Assembly (NCBI RefSeq): GCF_937898475.1
Contig: NZ_CALEJS010000040.1
Span: 186,001 to 250,000, forward strand
Source of the DNA: an uncultured Chitinophaga sp.
Lineage (GTDB): Bacteria; Bacteroidota; Bacteroidia; Chitinophagales; Chitinophagaceae
DNA: 64,000 nt
Direction of reading: 5' to 3'
A program made the position numbers and the translations under genes. Numbering within the stretch: the first letter of the stretch is position 1; each line of letters starts with the position of its first letter. Shown here one piece after another: positions 44,450-54,173 of this stretch. The notes under the pieces are model-generated. The model worked only from the letters and a program-made list of their open reading frames with translations. It had not been told where the DNA came from and searched no databases.

Positions 44450-44536
44450 AGTCAATAGTCTATGGTCCACAGTCCATAGAGTATCCTACTTTAGCAATAT
44501 CTTAGGAAATGGCTAATAGTCCGTGGACCATCAACT
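44450..44536. repeat. palindromic ATGGTCCAC/GTGGACCAT repeat
   Basis: Perfect 9-bp arms (44462-44470 and 44523-44531), with AGTCTATGG...CCATAGAG nested in the left half. It is a member of the AGTCCATGG class. It fills the gap between ispF and dut and runs up to the ispF stop codon. Confidence 0.6.
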
Positions 44537-45023
44537 ATCTGCTCACCTGCTCCAGCAGGACGGCGGCATAGGCTACTACTCCCTCCTCGCGGCCTACAAA
44601 GCCCAGCTTTTCAGTGGTAGTGGCTTTGATAGATACATCGTCTATGCTGATATGCAGGATACGAGCGATGGTTTCCCGCATTTGTGGCACATAAGGCTTT
44701 ATTTTAGGCGCCTGCAGGCAGAGGGAACTGTCTATATTCACCACCTGGTAGCCTTTTTCTGCTATCAGGGTGTTGCAGCGCTCCAGGAGGATCTTGCTGT
44801 CTATGTCTTTATAGGTATTATCCGTGTCCGGAAAATGGAAGCCAATGTCTCCCAGGCTCAGGGCGCCCAGCATCGCGTCGCAGATGGCGTGCAACAGTAC
44901 ATCTGCATCGCTGTGGCCCAGTGCCCCTTTATGATGCGGCACCAGTACGCCGCCTAACCAGAAATCACGTCCTTCTGTCAGCTGGTGGAAGTCTACTCCC
45001 TGTCCTATTCTTATTTTCGCCAT
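44535..45023 (-). CDS. ispF: 2-C-methyl-D-erythritol 2,4-cyclodiphosphate synthase
   Basis: IspF (162 aa) makes MEcPP in the MEP isoprenoid pathway. Metal ligands D11, H13 (GVDFHQL) and H45 (DADVLLHAICDA) are present, as are the FPDTD and ATTTEKLGFVGR segments. The start at 45023 (MAKIRIGQG) matches the family; the open frame extends 41 codons upstream, but only into porV in another frame. It begins 7 nt after porV, so both are likely on one transcript. Confidence 0.96.
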   Translation of the reverse strand: MAKIRIGQGVDFHQLTEGRDFWLGGVLVPHHKGALGHSDADVLLHAICDAMLGALSLGDIGFHFPDTDNTYKDIDSKILLERCNTLIAEKGYQVVNIDSSLCLQAPKIKPYVPQMRETIARILHISIDDVSIKATTTEKLGFVGREEGVVAYAAVLLEQVSR

Positions 45024-45030
45024 TATTATC

Positions 45031-46224
45031 TTACCAGTTACTTGTAGTGCTACCGCCTTCTCCTTCGCCACCCAGGTTGAAACTAAGGGTAAAACGCAGC
45101 GTGTTGGAAAGCGGGTTACGCTGGATACCGGTGCCCGAAGGTACAAGATAAGAGAAGTTCAAACCAAATACATCATACCTTACACCGATACCTGCTGTGA
45201 AATATTTACGGTTGCCTTTAAACTTATTCTCGTTGTAATAACCGCCCCTTACGGCAAACATGTCGTTATACCAGTATTCTGCGCCTACAGAGAACATCAG
45301 TTCTTTCAGCTCTTCGCTGAAACCGCCGGGCGCATCGCCAAAGGAAGAGAAGATGGATTCCACCACGCCTTTATCACGCCACTCGTTGCTACCGTTAGCG
45401 GTATCAGGGGTGGGCACCAGCAGCTTGTTGATGTCAAGCGCCAGGGTGATCTTATTAAATTCATCCAGTCCGAAAGTATAGGCAGTACCAATACCCAGGT
45501 TGGTAGGAATAAAGTCTTTATACTGTGCAGATTGTGTGTAGGATATCTTGGTGCCGATGTTGGTAATGGCCACACCAAAGTTCCAGGTGTTCACCGTACC
45601 GTTATCCTTTTCGATCTCTTTGGTATGGAAAGCGCTGATATCGCCTGCAAATGCTTTACCCGGGCGTACCACACGGCCGTTGATATCGCCGCTGGCCAGG
45701 TTGGAGTAAATATAGCGAAGGGCCACTCCTACCGACCAGTTGTCAGACAGTTTACGCGCATAGCCCGCATCGAACGCGTATTCACGCGGACGGTAATCAT
45801 AGGTGGGCATGCCGGTAATATCGGTAAAGTTGATGGTGCCCAGGGAGAAATACCGTAAAGAGGCACCCAGGGTCTCAATGTCGTTCAGTTTATAATAACC
45901 GCTGAGATTTGCCAGGAACACATCGTTCACCAGCTCTTTCAGCCATGGCGTATAGGTAACAGCCACACCGGCATTGCCAGGTGCAAAGGGCAATTTGGAA
46001 AGGTTCCAGTACGTGGAATTTGCATCTGGAGAGAGGGCAACCCCCACATCACCCATCGCGCCGCTTCTCGCATCAGGCGAAATCCGGAGGAAAGGCACGG
46101 CAGTATTAATGGTATTGCTGGTGCGCCCGTCCGTTTGCCCAGGATTAACAACTTGTGCTGAGGTTTCTAAACAGATGACAGTGCTAAAGATGAACACGAG
46201 GCTCAATGTTACCTTACGGATCAT
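45031..46224 (-). CDS. porV: T9SS outer-membrane shuttle protein PorV
   Basis: PorV (397 aa) is a FadL-like outer-membrane barrel that binds T9SS cargo from the SprA translocon and hands it to PorU. The signal peptide runs to TSAQ (~23); the PorV-typical opening VPFLRISPDARSGAMGDVGVA follows, then a barrel of alternating strands ending in FTLSFNLGG. The start at 46224 (MIRKVTLSL) gives a proper signal peptide; 34 extra codons upstream do not. It lies just downstream of porU. Confidence 0.95.
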   Translation of the reverse strand: MIRKVTLSLVFIFSTVICLETSAQVVNPGQTDGRTSNTINTAVPFLRISPDARSGAMGDVGVALSPDANSTYWNLSKLPFAPGNAGVAVTYTPWLKELVNDVFLANLSGYYKLNDIETLGASLRYFSLGTINFTDITGMPTYDYRPREYAFDAGYARKLSDNWSVGVALRYIYSNLASGDINGRVVRPGKAFAGDISAFHTKEIEKDNGTVNTWNFGVAITNIGTKISYTQSAQYKDFIPTNLGIGTAYTFGLDEFNKITLALDINKLLVPTPDTANGSNEWRDKGVVESIFSSFGDAPGGFSEELKELMFSVGAEYWYNDMFAVRGGYYNENKFKGNRKYFTAGIGVRYDVFGLNFSYLVPSGTGIQRNPLSNTLRFTLSFNLGGEGEGGSTTSNW

Positions 46225-46333
46225 GTAATGATGGTATTTGGAATAAGATGTAAAAATAATGCCTAATTTAAAATATTCAACAAAAGGGGCCTGGCTTGGG
46301 ACTTTGAAATTAGTGTTTTTTTTCATAGGTCTT

Positions 46334-49300
46334 TTAGAATATGATTAGTTTGCCACCTGAAACTCTTTTGCTCTCTTTGGTGCTGACAGTAATCCGGTAA
46401 AAATAGATTCCTGGTGGTACCCTCGCTCCGGAATCGGCCATCGCATTCCATTGCATGCCTTCATAACGGTTCCCCGATGCATTTATTGTTTCCTTGATCG
46501 TTTTTACCAGCTGCCCCTGGCTGCTGAAAATCTCCAGAACTACGTCCAGCTGTTGCCCTTGCTGATTATGTGTGAAGAAAAACCGAGTTTCCACGGTAAA
46601 TGGGTTCGGGTAATTTCCCACCTCCTGCACTGCCAAAGTAGAGGAGCCTATCACCACAAAGCGCAAAGTGGCTGTGGAAGAGTTATTATAGTTATCCCAG
46701 GCCTTTATGGTCAGCTCATGCGGCCCTTCGGGCAAACCATACAGGGGGAAACGGATGCTCCCGCTCCTGAAATCATTTAACGAGGCCGTATAATAATCAT
46801 TCAGCACAAAATACTTGCTGGCGGTATCCAGTATTGCCACCATATCATGCCCGATGCCATAGCCGGAGGTATTAATGCCGCTGCTGTCGCTCAGCTTTAC
46901 CAGCAGCACAGGGTCTTGCCCCGTTATGCCGCCGTTGCGGAACAATTCTGTATCCAGGAAAGCCTGTATAGCCGGTCCGGTAGTATCCGGCCGCACACTC
47001 TCCGCCGTACCCCCTACCTGGTAGCCAGTGAACCAGCCCCCGGCATCTGCCTGCTCATTGGCCGCGTAGTAGCTGATCTTACCCGCACCGGGGCGATAGT
47101 CAATATCTTTTGGCACTACGAAGGTAACGCTGAACTGCCCGTTTTGTACCTGCTGCTGCCCGCGGAATAATACCTGCTGCTGCAGGGTATAATCAGCCGC
47201 TTCGCTGCCTGCATCATTGCCCCTGGTACGCAGGACAGACGGCTTATCATACACCGCGATGTCCAGGATGCCGTTAAAACCTGTTACGGGGTTTCCCTGG
47301 GCGTCTGCAATGTGACCTTTTATTACGTATTGGCCCAGGGCTTTCAGGGTATCCGTTACCGTATTTACATCCTTCCCGTTAATGGAATCTGTTAGTACCC
47401 GATAGCGCGGAAAGGCCAGCCGCAGGGCCGGATCGCCCAGCAGCTGAAACTTGCGGTTGTTGGCCACATCACTGTAATTAGTATAGGTAAGGTTCTTGCC
47501 CAGCATGGCGGCCTCTCCCAGGGTAGGCATCTGCCCGTTTTGCAGCGGACTAAACACCTGGCTCAGGTAATTGGCGTTCATGATCCGGTTGGAATAGGCA
47601 AATACCGCACGGGTAGTGGTCATCAGGGCAATAGCGCCACCCCGCTGCTGCAATAGTATCTGTTCGCCCAGGGAGTTATGGGCCGGGTTGTCAAAAGGCG
47701 CAAAATCACAGGTGGCGGTGATCATCAGCGGCAGTTTATTGACATTGGTCCAACCCCTGATGGAAGCGGCATCTACCACCACTTCTTCCGCGAGGCGCGA
47801 ATAACTGCCATGCCCTGTATAGTTCCACACCAGGTTACCGCTGTTCATATCCCGCTGGATGGCGCTGTTCACCTCCGGGTAACGGCCGCCACCGGCGGAA
47901 GCTATCTTCGGATAAGCGTCCAGGTAGATCTTGTCGGCCACCATTCCAGGCCCGCTGGCAGCAGCGGCAGCGCTTACAGCTTCCGCATCCTGTACGTGCA
48001 GGTTATTATCTCCATCATCTGCCACAAAGGTGATGTGGTTGCGCCAGGGACCAAAACCTGCCGGCGTATTGTACCTTATGATTTTATCCACCATCTGCTG
48101 CGCCTGGTCCAGTGTCTGAACAGGCAGGCGGCCAACGGCAATATCCAGCAGGTTACGTGTATTGATATCAGTTATATCATCCGCATCGTCCAGGAAACCG
48201 AAGAAATCATCAGAGGGATACGAGTTAATGAGATCCAGGGAGGCTTCGCTTTCCCAGGTAGGCACCAGGTTGGTATTACCAGGCACACGGTTTTTATAGT
48301 CGAAGGAGGCATCGCCGAACAGCAGCAGGTACCTGGGCCGTTTGCCGCCACCTGCGGCCCTGTCGTAACACATCTTCACAAAATCGCGGATGGCAGCAGG
48401 GTCGGGTGTGCCGGATGCAAATTCATTATAGATCTCGTGCGCCATCACTACCTGCACCTGTAGCTGATCCTGCGCGGTATGGAAAGCGGCCAGCCTGTCG
48501 GCAGCTGCCTTCAAAGCAGGAATGGTGATGATCAGCATATCGGCAGGCGGGATGGCGTGCAGGTCCTGGTTGGGCACCGTACCTGCATATAAAGGCTGCG
48601 GCAGCTGCTCCGGGTTAAAGGCCACATACTCCCGCAGTATGGAAGCATCGCGGGCAAACTGCAGCTGGCTGCCATTGCGCTGCACATTCAGCTGTACCGG
48701 CTTCCAGGCGTCTGTCACATCCCATACCCGCGTATCCGGTCCGGTGTTGTTCACCATAAACAGGGCGGTTGTTCCCGGCGCCACACTGGCCGCATCCCTG
48801 AACTGCAGGGACGCCTGCCCCGGTATGATAAGAGGGCAGCGGGCATGCAGCTCCAGGTAGTCCAGCCAGCCCTGATCACCGTTATTACCGTTGTACTGCA
48901 GGCCAACTTCCAGCTGGCTGCTGTTCACCATCACGCTGAAGGTACCACTTGCGGACGTAGCAAATGCCTCGAAGATATTGCCGCTTACGGGCGACAGCTG
49001 CAGGCTGCCCGCCGTTTGCTGGTTCACGGTGATATCAAAACGGCTGCCGGTACTGCGGGCCGCCGCCCGGGCCTTCAGCTGCACCGGGCCCGAAGGCGCG
49101 GCCGGTAATGTAAATGTATAATTGCGGGTAAGCGTAGCACCCGGACTGTTGCTGAAAACAGGCCCCCACCATTGTTTGCCGCTGCTGACCAGGTTAATGC
49201 TGTCTTTTTCATAAAAGGCAATGTGATCAAAAGCGTTTACGGTTACAGAAGGGCTGGCCGCCGGTGTATCAGGCGTCAGACGCTGCCCGGGTTGATCCAC

Positions 49301-49741
49301 ATTCAGGAAATACCAGGCGGTGTCGCTGTACAGGTTATAGCGGTGCGTAAACGTATGCGAGGCGGTCTGGTACTCCCATGCATGCGGCCCCGGGGCGTAA
49401 AACAGCAAATAATCATCTCCGTTCAGCAACCCATCGCCACCGTCGGCCACCAGCACGGCCGTTTCAGGCAGGTCGTCTTTATAGGTGCCGCTGTTTTTTT
49501 CTGGGAGCATGGCGCCACCTTTACCTGCAATGCGTATATTGGCAGACGATAGTGCCTGTGTATTGATACCCATGCTGCCAAGCTGGGCCACCGTGATTTT
49601 GTAAACACCGGCTTGTGTTATGCCCAGTTTATACCAGGTGCCGGTAGCCAGCTTGGAATGAGGAACATAGGAACGCTGGCCCATGGCAGCGGGCAACCAC
49701 GCACCTTGCAGCAGCAATAACCACAGGAAGTAAGGTCTCAT
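46334..49741 (-). CDS. porU: T9SS sortase PorU (C25-family peptidase)
   Basis: PorU (1135 aa from this start) removes the C-terminal signal of T9SS cargo and links it to the cell surface. The gingipain-like C25 domain shows the catalytic histidine H644 (YTGHGSYS) and cysteine C678 (ITATCDF). The signal peptide is MRPYFLWLLLLQGAWLPAAM. The C-terminal 90 residues (NYPNPFTVETRFFF ... GIYFYRITV) form an FlgD-like or T9SS-tail-like Ig fold. An ATG 25 codons upstream exists but would bury the signal peptide. It is divergent from gldJ. Confidence 0.95.
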   Translation of the reverse strand: MRPYFLWLLLLQGAWLPAAMGQRSYVPHSKLATGTWYKLGITQAGVYKITVAQLGSMGINTQALSSANIRIAGKGGAMLPEKNSGTYKDDLPETAVLVADGGDGLLNGDDYLLFYAPGPHAWEYQTASHTFTHRYNLYSDTAWYFLNVDQPGQRLTPDTPAASPSVTVNAFDHIAFYEKDSINLVSSGKQWWGPVFSNSPGATLTRNYTFTLPAAPSGPVQLKARAAARSTGSRFDITVNQQTAGSLQLSPVSGNIFEAFATSASGTFSVMVNSSQLEVGLQYNGNNGDQGWLDYLELHARCPLIIPGQASLQFRDAASVAPGTTALFMVNNTGPDTRVWDVTDAWKPVQLNVQRNGSQLQFARDASILREYVAFNPEQLPQPLYAGTVPNQDLHAIPPADMLIITIPALKAAADRLAAFHTAQDQLQVQVVMAHEIYNEFASGTPDPAAIRDFVKMCYDRAAGGGKRPRYLLLFGDASFDYKNRVPGNTNLVPTWESEASLDLINSYPSDDFFGFLDDADDITDINTRNLLDIAVGRLPVQTLDQAQQMVDKIIRYNTPAGFGPWRNHITFVADDGDNNLHVQDAEAVSAAAAASGPGMVADKIYLDAYPKIASAGGGRYPEVNSAIQRDMNSGNLVWNYTGHGSYSRLAEEVVVDAASIRGWTNVNKLPLMITATCDFAPFDNPAHNSLGEQILLQQRGGAIALMTTTRAVFAYSNRIMNANYLSQVFSPLQNGQMPTLGEAAMLGKNLTYTNYSDVANNRKFQLLGDPALRLAFPRYRVLTDSINGKDVNTVTDTLKALGQYVIKGHIADAQGNPVTGFNGILDIAVYDKPSVLRTRGNDAGSEAADYTLQQQVLFRGQQQVQNGQFSVTFVVPKDIDYRPGAGKISYYAANEQADAGGWFTGYQVGGTAESVRPDTTGPAIQAFLDTELFRNGGITGQDPVLLVKLSDSSGINTSGYGIGHDMVAILDTASKYFVLNDYYTASLNDFRSGSIRFPLYGLPEGPHELTIKAWDNYNNSSTATLRFVVIGSSTLAVQEVGNYPNPFTVETRFFFTHNQQGQQLDVVLEIFSSQGQLVKTIKETINASGNRYEGMQWNAMADSGARVPPGIYFYRITVSTKESKRVSGGKLIIF

Positions 49742-49821
49742 AGAGGCTTTCGTTGGCTTAACAGAACCGTAACTTGGATCCCGGAGGACGAAAATAACTA
49801 ATCCTTTGAAATACAAATAAC

Positions 49822-49852
49822 TAAAGCTAAATTAAGGCCAAATCATTACAAA
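49822..49852 (-). promoter_or_regulatory. probable promoter of porU
   Basis: On the minus strand TTTG (49849-49852), exactly 19 nt, TAGCTTTA (49822-49829): seven of eight -7 positions with correct spacing. It supports the porU start at 49741 with an 80-nt leader. Confidence 0.55.
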
Positions 49853-49860
49853 TTAATTTT

Positions 49861-49891
49861 TTTCACTATAAAATAATTTATACTAAATTTG
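49861..49891 (+). promoter_or_regulatory. probable promoter of gldJ
   Basis: TTTC (49861-49864), 19 nt, TAAATTTG (49884-49891), a perfect -7 box. It lies 12 nt from the divergent porU promoter, so the two share one regulatory zone. Confidence 0.55.
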
Positions 49892-49929
49892 CGTTTACCT
49901 ATAAAACCAATACTAAAGCTGAATCTCAT

Positions 49930-51480
49930 ATGCACAGATTAACCTCTCTGTCTTTGCTCTTAGGCACCAGTGTGATGCTGGCCATGACCGCCTGTAATAA
50001 GGATGGCGGAGGGCTTTTTGGCAAAAAAAAGGAAAAATCCTCAGCCACCGGCTGGAACTACAATGACCCTAAAATGGGTGGTTTCAGCGTGGCCAAGAAC
50101 AGGGACCAACAAACCGGACCGGGCCTGGTGTTTGTACAAGGTGGTACTTTTGCCATGGGCGCTACCGAGCAGGATGTAATGATGGACTGGAACAACATTC
50201 CCCGCCGTATCACGGTTTCATCGTTCTATATAGATGAATCGGAAGTATCCAATGTACACTACCGCGAATACCTGTTCTGGGTACAACGTATGTACGGCGA
50301 ATCTTTCCCGCAGGTATACCGCAACGCACTGCCCGATACACTGGTATGGCGTAGCGAACTGGCTTACAACGAGCCCCTGGTGGAATACTACTTCCGTCAC
50401 CCTGCCTATAACGATTACCCGATCGTAGGTGTGACCTGGAAACAGGCTTCAGACTATGCGAAATGGCGCTCTAACCGTGTGAACGAAAAGCTGCTGATGG
50501 ATAAAGGCCTGCTTTCCAAGGCTGATATCACCAACCAGTCTGACGACAATACTTTCGATACCAAATCATATATGGCCGGACTGTACGAAGGTACTCCGGG
50601 CAAAATGACCAAATCTACCAAAGAGCAGTTCAAGAATGCAGACGGCTCACCCCGCACCGCACAGTTTGAAGACGGTGTAATGCTGCCTAACTACCGCCTG
50701 CCCACAGAAGCAGAATGGGAATATGCGGCGCTGGGTTACCTGGGTCAGAACCCCTCTCCTTCCAAAAAAGAAGGTAAACGTGGTGAGGAGTTGATCATGA
50801 ACAAACAGGTATACTCCTGGGGTACCAACACCAGCGGTCTGAGAGACATCCGCCGCGGTAACTGGCAAGGTCAGTTCCTGGCCAACTTCAAACGCGGTTC
50901 TGGTGATAACATGGGTATGGCCGGTGGTCTGAACGACCGTGCATCCATCCCTGGTCCTACCCGCACCTTCTTCCCGAACAACTTCGGTATCTATAACATG
51001 TCTGGTAACGTGAGTGAATGGGTACTGGACGTTTACAGGCCGCTGAACCCGATAGATGGTGACGACTTCAACTACTTCCGTGGTAACAAATTCCAGACTA
51101 CCTACATGAACGCTGACAACGAGCCCGAAAAAGACAGCCTGGGTTCACTGAAAATGCGTGACGTTACTGACGAAGAAAGCGCTAACCGCCTGAACTATCA
51201 GAAAGGCGACGTGATCAACTACCTCGATGGTGACTCACTGTCTCAGGTTGAATACGGCTACGGCATCACTTCACTGGTGAACGACAAATCCCGCGTAGTA
51301 AAAGGCGGTAGCTGGAACGATCGCGCTTACTGGCTGTCACCTGGCACCCGCCGTTACATGCAGGAAGATATGGCCACCAACACCGTTGGCTTCCGTTGCG
51401 CAATGGACCGCGTGGGCAGCCCTGAAGGAAACAAGTTTAAAACCGGTCAGCTGTTCAAGAAACAAAGACAAAAGAGATAA
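49930..51480 (+). CDS. gldJ: gliding motility lipoprotein GldJ (SUMF1/FGE-like)
   Basis: A 516-residue outer-membrane lipoprotein (lipobox LAMTAC, Cys 22) with a sulfatase-modifying-factor-like domain: FVQGGTFAMGA near residue 60, YPIVGVTWKQASDYAKWRS, LPTEAEWEYAA and the closing VVKGGSWND...TRRYMQ. GldJ and GldK are related FGE-like lipoproteins of the gliding/T9SS ring. The position next to porU and porV, as in Flavobacterium johnsoniae, makes GldJ the better call. It has a short basic linker (KKKEK) after the lipidated cysteine and ends at a strong terminator. Confidence 0.9.
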   Translation: MHRLTSLSLLLGTSVMLAMTACNKDGGGLFGKKKEKSSATGWNYNDPKMGGFSVAKNRDQQTGPGLVFVQGGTFAMGATEQDVMMDWNNIPRRITVSSFYIDESEVSNVHYREYLFWVQRMYGESFPQVYRNALPDTLVWRSELAYNEPLVEYYFRHPAYNDYPIVGVTWKQASDYAKWRSNRVNEKLLMDKGLLSKADITNQSDDNTFDTKSYMAGLYEGTPGKMTKSTKEQFKNADGSPRTAQFEDGVMLPNYRLPTEAEWEYAALGYLGQNPSPSKKEGKRGEELIMNKQVYSWGTNTSGLRDIRRGNWQGQFLANFKRGSGDNMGMAGGLNDRASIPGPTRTFFPNNFGIYNMSGNVSEWVLDVYRPLNPIDGDDFNYFRGNKFQTTYMNADNEPEKDSLGSLKMRDVTDEESANRLNYQKGDVINYLDGDSLSQVEYGYGITSLVNDKSRVVKGGSWNDRAYWLSPGTRRYMQEDMATNTVGFRCAMDRVGSPEGNKFKTGQLFKKQRQKR

Positions 51481-51481
51481 A

Positions 51482-51512
51482 CAGCCGTTAGCTTTTAGCT
51501 GTTAGCTGTAAA
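51482..51512. repeat. iterated TTAGC-type repeat after gldJ
   Basis: CAGCCGTTAGCTTTTAGCTG followed by TTAGCTGTAA: three near copies of the GTTAGC word directly after the gldJ stop. Confidence 0.5.
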
Positions 51513-51527
51513 CAAATAATACCAGTC

Positions 51528-51576
51528 AGGGGCTGAATAGAAAGTAGATAACACTACTGCTATTCGGCCCCTGGCC
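51528..51576 (+). terminator. terminator of gldJ
   Basis: AGGGGCTGAATAG (51528-51540) pairs with CTATTCGGCCCCT (51560-51572) with one G-U pair, and an inner AGTAG/CTACT stem extends it; a short T run follows. Confidence 0.7.
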
Positions 51577-51661
51577 ATTTTAACACGGTGACCGGCATAT
51601 GAATATATTATCCCTCGTATAAGATTTCCTATATCCTATAACCATTTAAACCACGTCAATC

Positions 51662-53572
51662 ATGTTCAACAACACGTTCTGCCGCAGGCTAATGCAAACG
51701 TATGCATTGCTTGCGCTGCTGCTGTCCGCAGCTGTTTCTTCTCCTGTACAGGCGCAAGCGCCCCGCTTCAAGGTCATTGCATTTTATAATGGCAACTTTG
51801 ACAAGGCGCATATCAGTTTTGTAAGGGAAGCCAACAAATGGTTTCCCGCCATCGCCGCGCAGTACAATTTCTCTTATGAGGCCACCAACAACTGGAACAA
51901 CCTGAATGCGAACTTCCTTTCGCAATACCAGGTAGTGCTTTTCCTTGACGATGCCCCCACAGGCGCAGCGCAACGCCAGGCCTTCCAGACCTACATGCAG
52001 AACGGCGGCGCCTGGATGGGCTTCCACGTATCTGCCTTTACACAAAACGCCTCTGAATGGAGCTGGTACCACAACACCTTCCTGGGCAAAGGTAATTTTG
52101 TGCGCAATACCTGGTTCCCCACCAGCGCCATACTGCGCTGTGAAGACAACACTCATCCCAGCACACAAAGGCTCACCACCACCTTCACCTCCTGCGTAAG
52201 CGAGTGGTACGCCTGGAGCAACGACCTGCGCACAAATCCCAACATCAGGATCCTTTGCTCGGTAGATCCGGCCAGCTTTCCGCTGGGCACAGATCCTAAC
52301 CAGACCTTCTACAGCGGTTACTATCCCATTATCTGGACCAACCGCAACTACAAAATGTTATATGCCAACTTCGGGCATAATGATGTGAGCTACAACCCGG
52401 ATGCCGACAAGTCTTCCACCTTTGCCAGCGAGATACAGAACCGGTTTATCATAGACGGTTTGCTGTGGCTGGGTGGCGTTACACCCGGCCCTGCTCCTGC
52501 CATTCCTGTTCCCGGCACCGTACAGGCAGAACACTATACGGCAATGAACAACGTCCAGACAGAAGTAACCACCGATGCAGGCGGCGGACTGAATGTTGGT
52601 TACATTGATGCGAACGACTGGATGGACTATAAACTGAACGTACAAACAGCCGGCGAGTATAACATCCAGTACCGCATAGCCAGCCAGAACGGCGGTGGCA
52701 GCATACAGCTCAGAAAAGACACCGCCATACTGGCCACCACCGCTATCCCCGCCACCGGCGGCTGGCAGAACTGGACCACCGTTACCGCCACCGCTACCCT
52801 CGCTGCCGGTGAACAAACCCTGCGCCTCTTTATGCCCGCAGGCGGCTTTAATGTGAACTGGATACAGTTCTCTGCCACTTCCAACCCCACCAATGTACCC
52901 ATCGGCAAAGTGATCACGCTGAAAGGCAACAATGGTATGTTTGTAAGCTCTGAGAACGGCGCCCAGCCCATGAACTGCAACAGGCCCGCTGCACAGGGCT
53001 GGGAACAGTTTACCGTATTGGATGGCGGCGCAGGTAAAATAGTGCTGCAGGCGATGAACAAGTATGTATCTTCTGAAGGCGGCACTAAAGCCATGAACTG
53101 TAACCGTACAGTGATCGGCTCTTATGAAAAGTTTGACTGGATACAGAACCCCGATGGCACCATCTCGCTGAGGGGTAACAACGGGCAGTATGTTTCTTCT
53201 GAGAACGGCGCCCAACCCATGAACTGCAACCGCCCCACCATTGAAGGATGGGAGAAATTCACCTTTGCAGAAGTGTCTTCCGGCGCCAGGACCATGCAAA
53301 TTGTGCCGGAAGAAAAAACGGCAGATGCAGCAACAGGTACTGCCTACCCCAATCCCTTCGGCAACCAGCTGTTTTACACCCTGCCCGCTAAATATACCTT
53401 CCACACCGTGGTGGTATATGACCTGAATGGCAGGCAGCATATCCGTGCAGTAGTGAAAACGCAGCAGTCCACCTACACGCTGGATGCCTCCAGGCTGCCT
53501 AAAGGATTCTATATACTGGATATTACCAGTGGTAATTATCACAAAAGGATAAAAGTGCAGAAAGCAGAATAA
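51662..53572 (+). CDS. T9SS-exported ThuA-CBM6-beta-trefoil protein
   Basis: A 636-residue secreted multidomain protein. Signal peptide to VQAQ (~32); ThuA-like domain, a glutamine-amidotransferase-like fold linked to sugar use (~35-270, FKVIAFYNGNFDKAHISFV, GGAWMGFHVSAF); CBM6-type module (~285-400, VQAEHYTAMNNVQTE, NWIQF); a fascin-like trefoil of three ~45-residue repeats (~415-540), each with YVSSE/FVSSE and MNCNR; then a type A T9SS tail (YPNPFGNQLFY ... GFYILDI). The first and third trefoil repeats are nearly identical also in DNA. It probably binds a polysaccharide outside the cell; enzyme activity is unproven. It sits next to gldJ/porU/porV. Confidence 0.9.
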   Translation: MFNNTFCRRLMQTYALLALLLSAAVSSPVQAQAPRFKVIAFYNGNFDKAHISFVREANKWFPAIAAQYNFSYEATNNWNNLNANFLSQYQVVLFLDDAPTGAAQRQAFQTYMQNGGAWMGFHVSAFTQNASEWSWYHNTFLGKGNFVRNTWFPTSAILRCEDNTHPSTQRLTTTFTSCVSEWYAWSNDLRTNPNIRILCSVDPASFPLGTDPNQTFYSGYYPIIWTNRNYKMLYANFGHNDVSYNPDADKSSTFASEIQNRFIIDGLLWLGGVTPGPAPAIPVPGTVQAEHYTAMNNVQTEVTTDAGGGLNVGYIDANDWMDYKLNVQTAGEYNIQYRIASQNGGGSIQLRKDTAILATTAIPATGGWQNWTTVTATATLAAGEQTLRLFMPAGGFNVNWIQFSATSNPTNVPIGKVITLKGNNGMFVSSENGAQPMNCNRPAAQGWEQFTVLDGGAGKIVLQAMNKYVSSEGGTKAMNCNRTVIGSYEKFDWIQNPDGTISLRGNNGQYVSSENGAQPMNCNRPTIEGWEKFTFAEVSSGARTMQIVPEEKTADAATGTAYPNPFGNQLFYTLPAKYTFHTVVVYDLNGRQHIRAVVKTQQSTYTLDASRLPKGFYILDITSGNYHKRIKVQKAE

Positions 53573-53576
53573 AAAC

Positions 53577-53612
53577 AAGCGACCGTCTGTCAGCCGGCAG
53601 ACGGTCGCTTTT
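53577..53612. terminator. terminator between the ThuA protein gene and bcp
   Basis: AAGCGACCGTCTG (53577-53589) pairs perfectly with 53598-53610, followed by TT. It lies between convergent genes. To the right, up to 53700, are three TTCTCC words without inversion and nothing else. Confidence 0.8.
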
Positions 53613-53706
53613 GTAAAGTAATAGTATTTTGGCTGGTTTCTCCTATAGTTCTCCTTCGCTTCTCCCTTAAGTATCCTCTAAGAGTAGCAATTTGGGTAAA
53701 ATAGTA

Positions 53707-54171
53707 TTACTTACCCCAGATCTCCAGTATCTCCTGCGCATGGGTTTTACTATGCGGCTTATCAATGATTTTCTCTATAATACCTTTTTCATTAATGAGG
53801 AAGGTAGTGCGATGGGTGCCGTCAAAGATGCGGCCCATGAATTTCTTTTCTCCCCACACGCCATAGGCGCTTACTATCTGGAGATCCTCATCGGGCAGCA
53901 GGGGAAAAGGCAGTTCATGCTTCTTTGCAAATTTCTGGTGGCTCTTCTGGCCGTCTGTGCTTACGCCTATTACCGTGAAGCCCTGCTGCAGCAACACCTG
54001 GTAATTGTCCCGCAGGTTGCAGGCCTGGTCTGTACAGGTAGGTGTATTGTCGTGCGGATAAAAATAGAGAACCACTTTCTTTCCTTTCAGGCCCGCCAAT
54101 GAGATCTTGTTCCCGTTCTGATCCACGCCTTTAAAGGCGGGCGCCTTGTCTCCTTCTTTCAGATGTTTCAT
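53707..54171 (-). CDS. bcp: thioredoxin-dependent thiol peroxidase (BCP/PrxQ)
   Basis: A 154-residue atypical 2-Cys peroxiredoxin that reduces peroxides with thioredoxin. Peroxidatic C46 lies in PTCTDQAC and the resolving C51 five residues later, the PrxQ pattern. It is the second peroxiredoxin of the window. A TTAGC-type repeat precedes it. Confidence 0.96.
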   Translation of the reverse strand: MKHLKEGDKAPAFKGVDQNGNKISLAGLKGKKVVLYFYPHDNTPTCTDQACNLRDNYQVLLQQGFTVIGVSTDGQKSHQKFAKKHELPFPLLPDEDLQIVSAYGVWGEKKFMGRIFDGTHRTTFLINEKGIIEKIIDKPHSKTHAQEILEIWGK

Positions 54172-54173
54172 TT

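Noticed and set aside
52358..53578. 406-codon minus-strand open frame opposite the ThuA protein gene
   Set aside because: Shadow frame; repeats in it simply mirror the trefoil repeats of the real gene.
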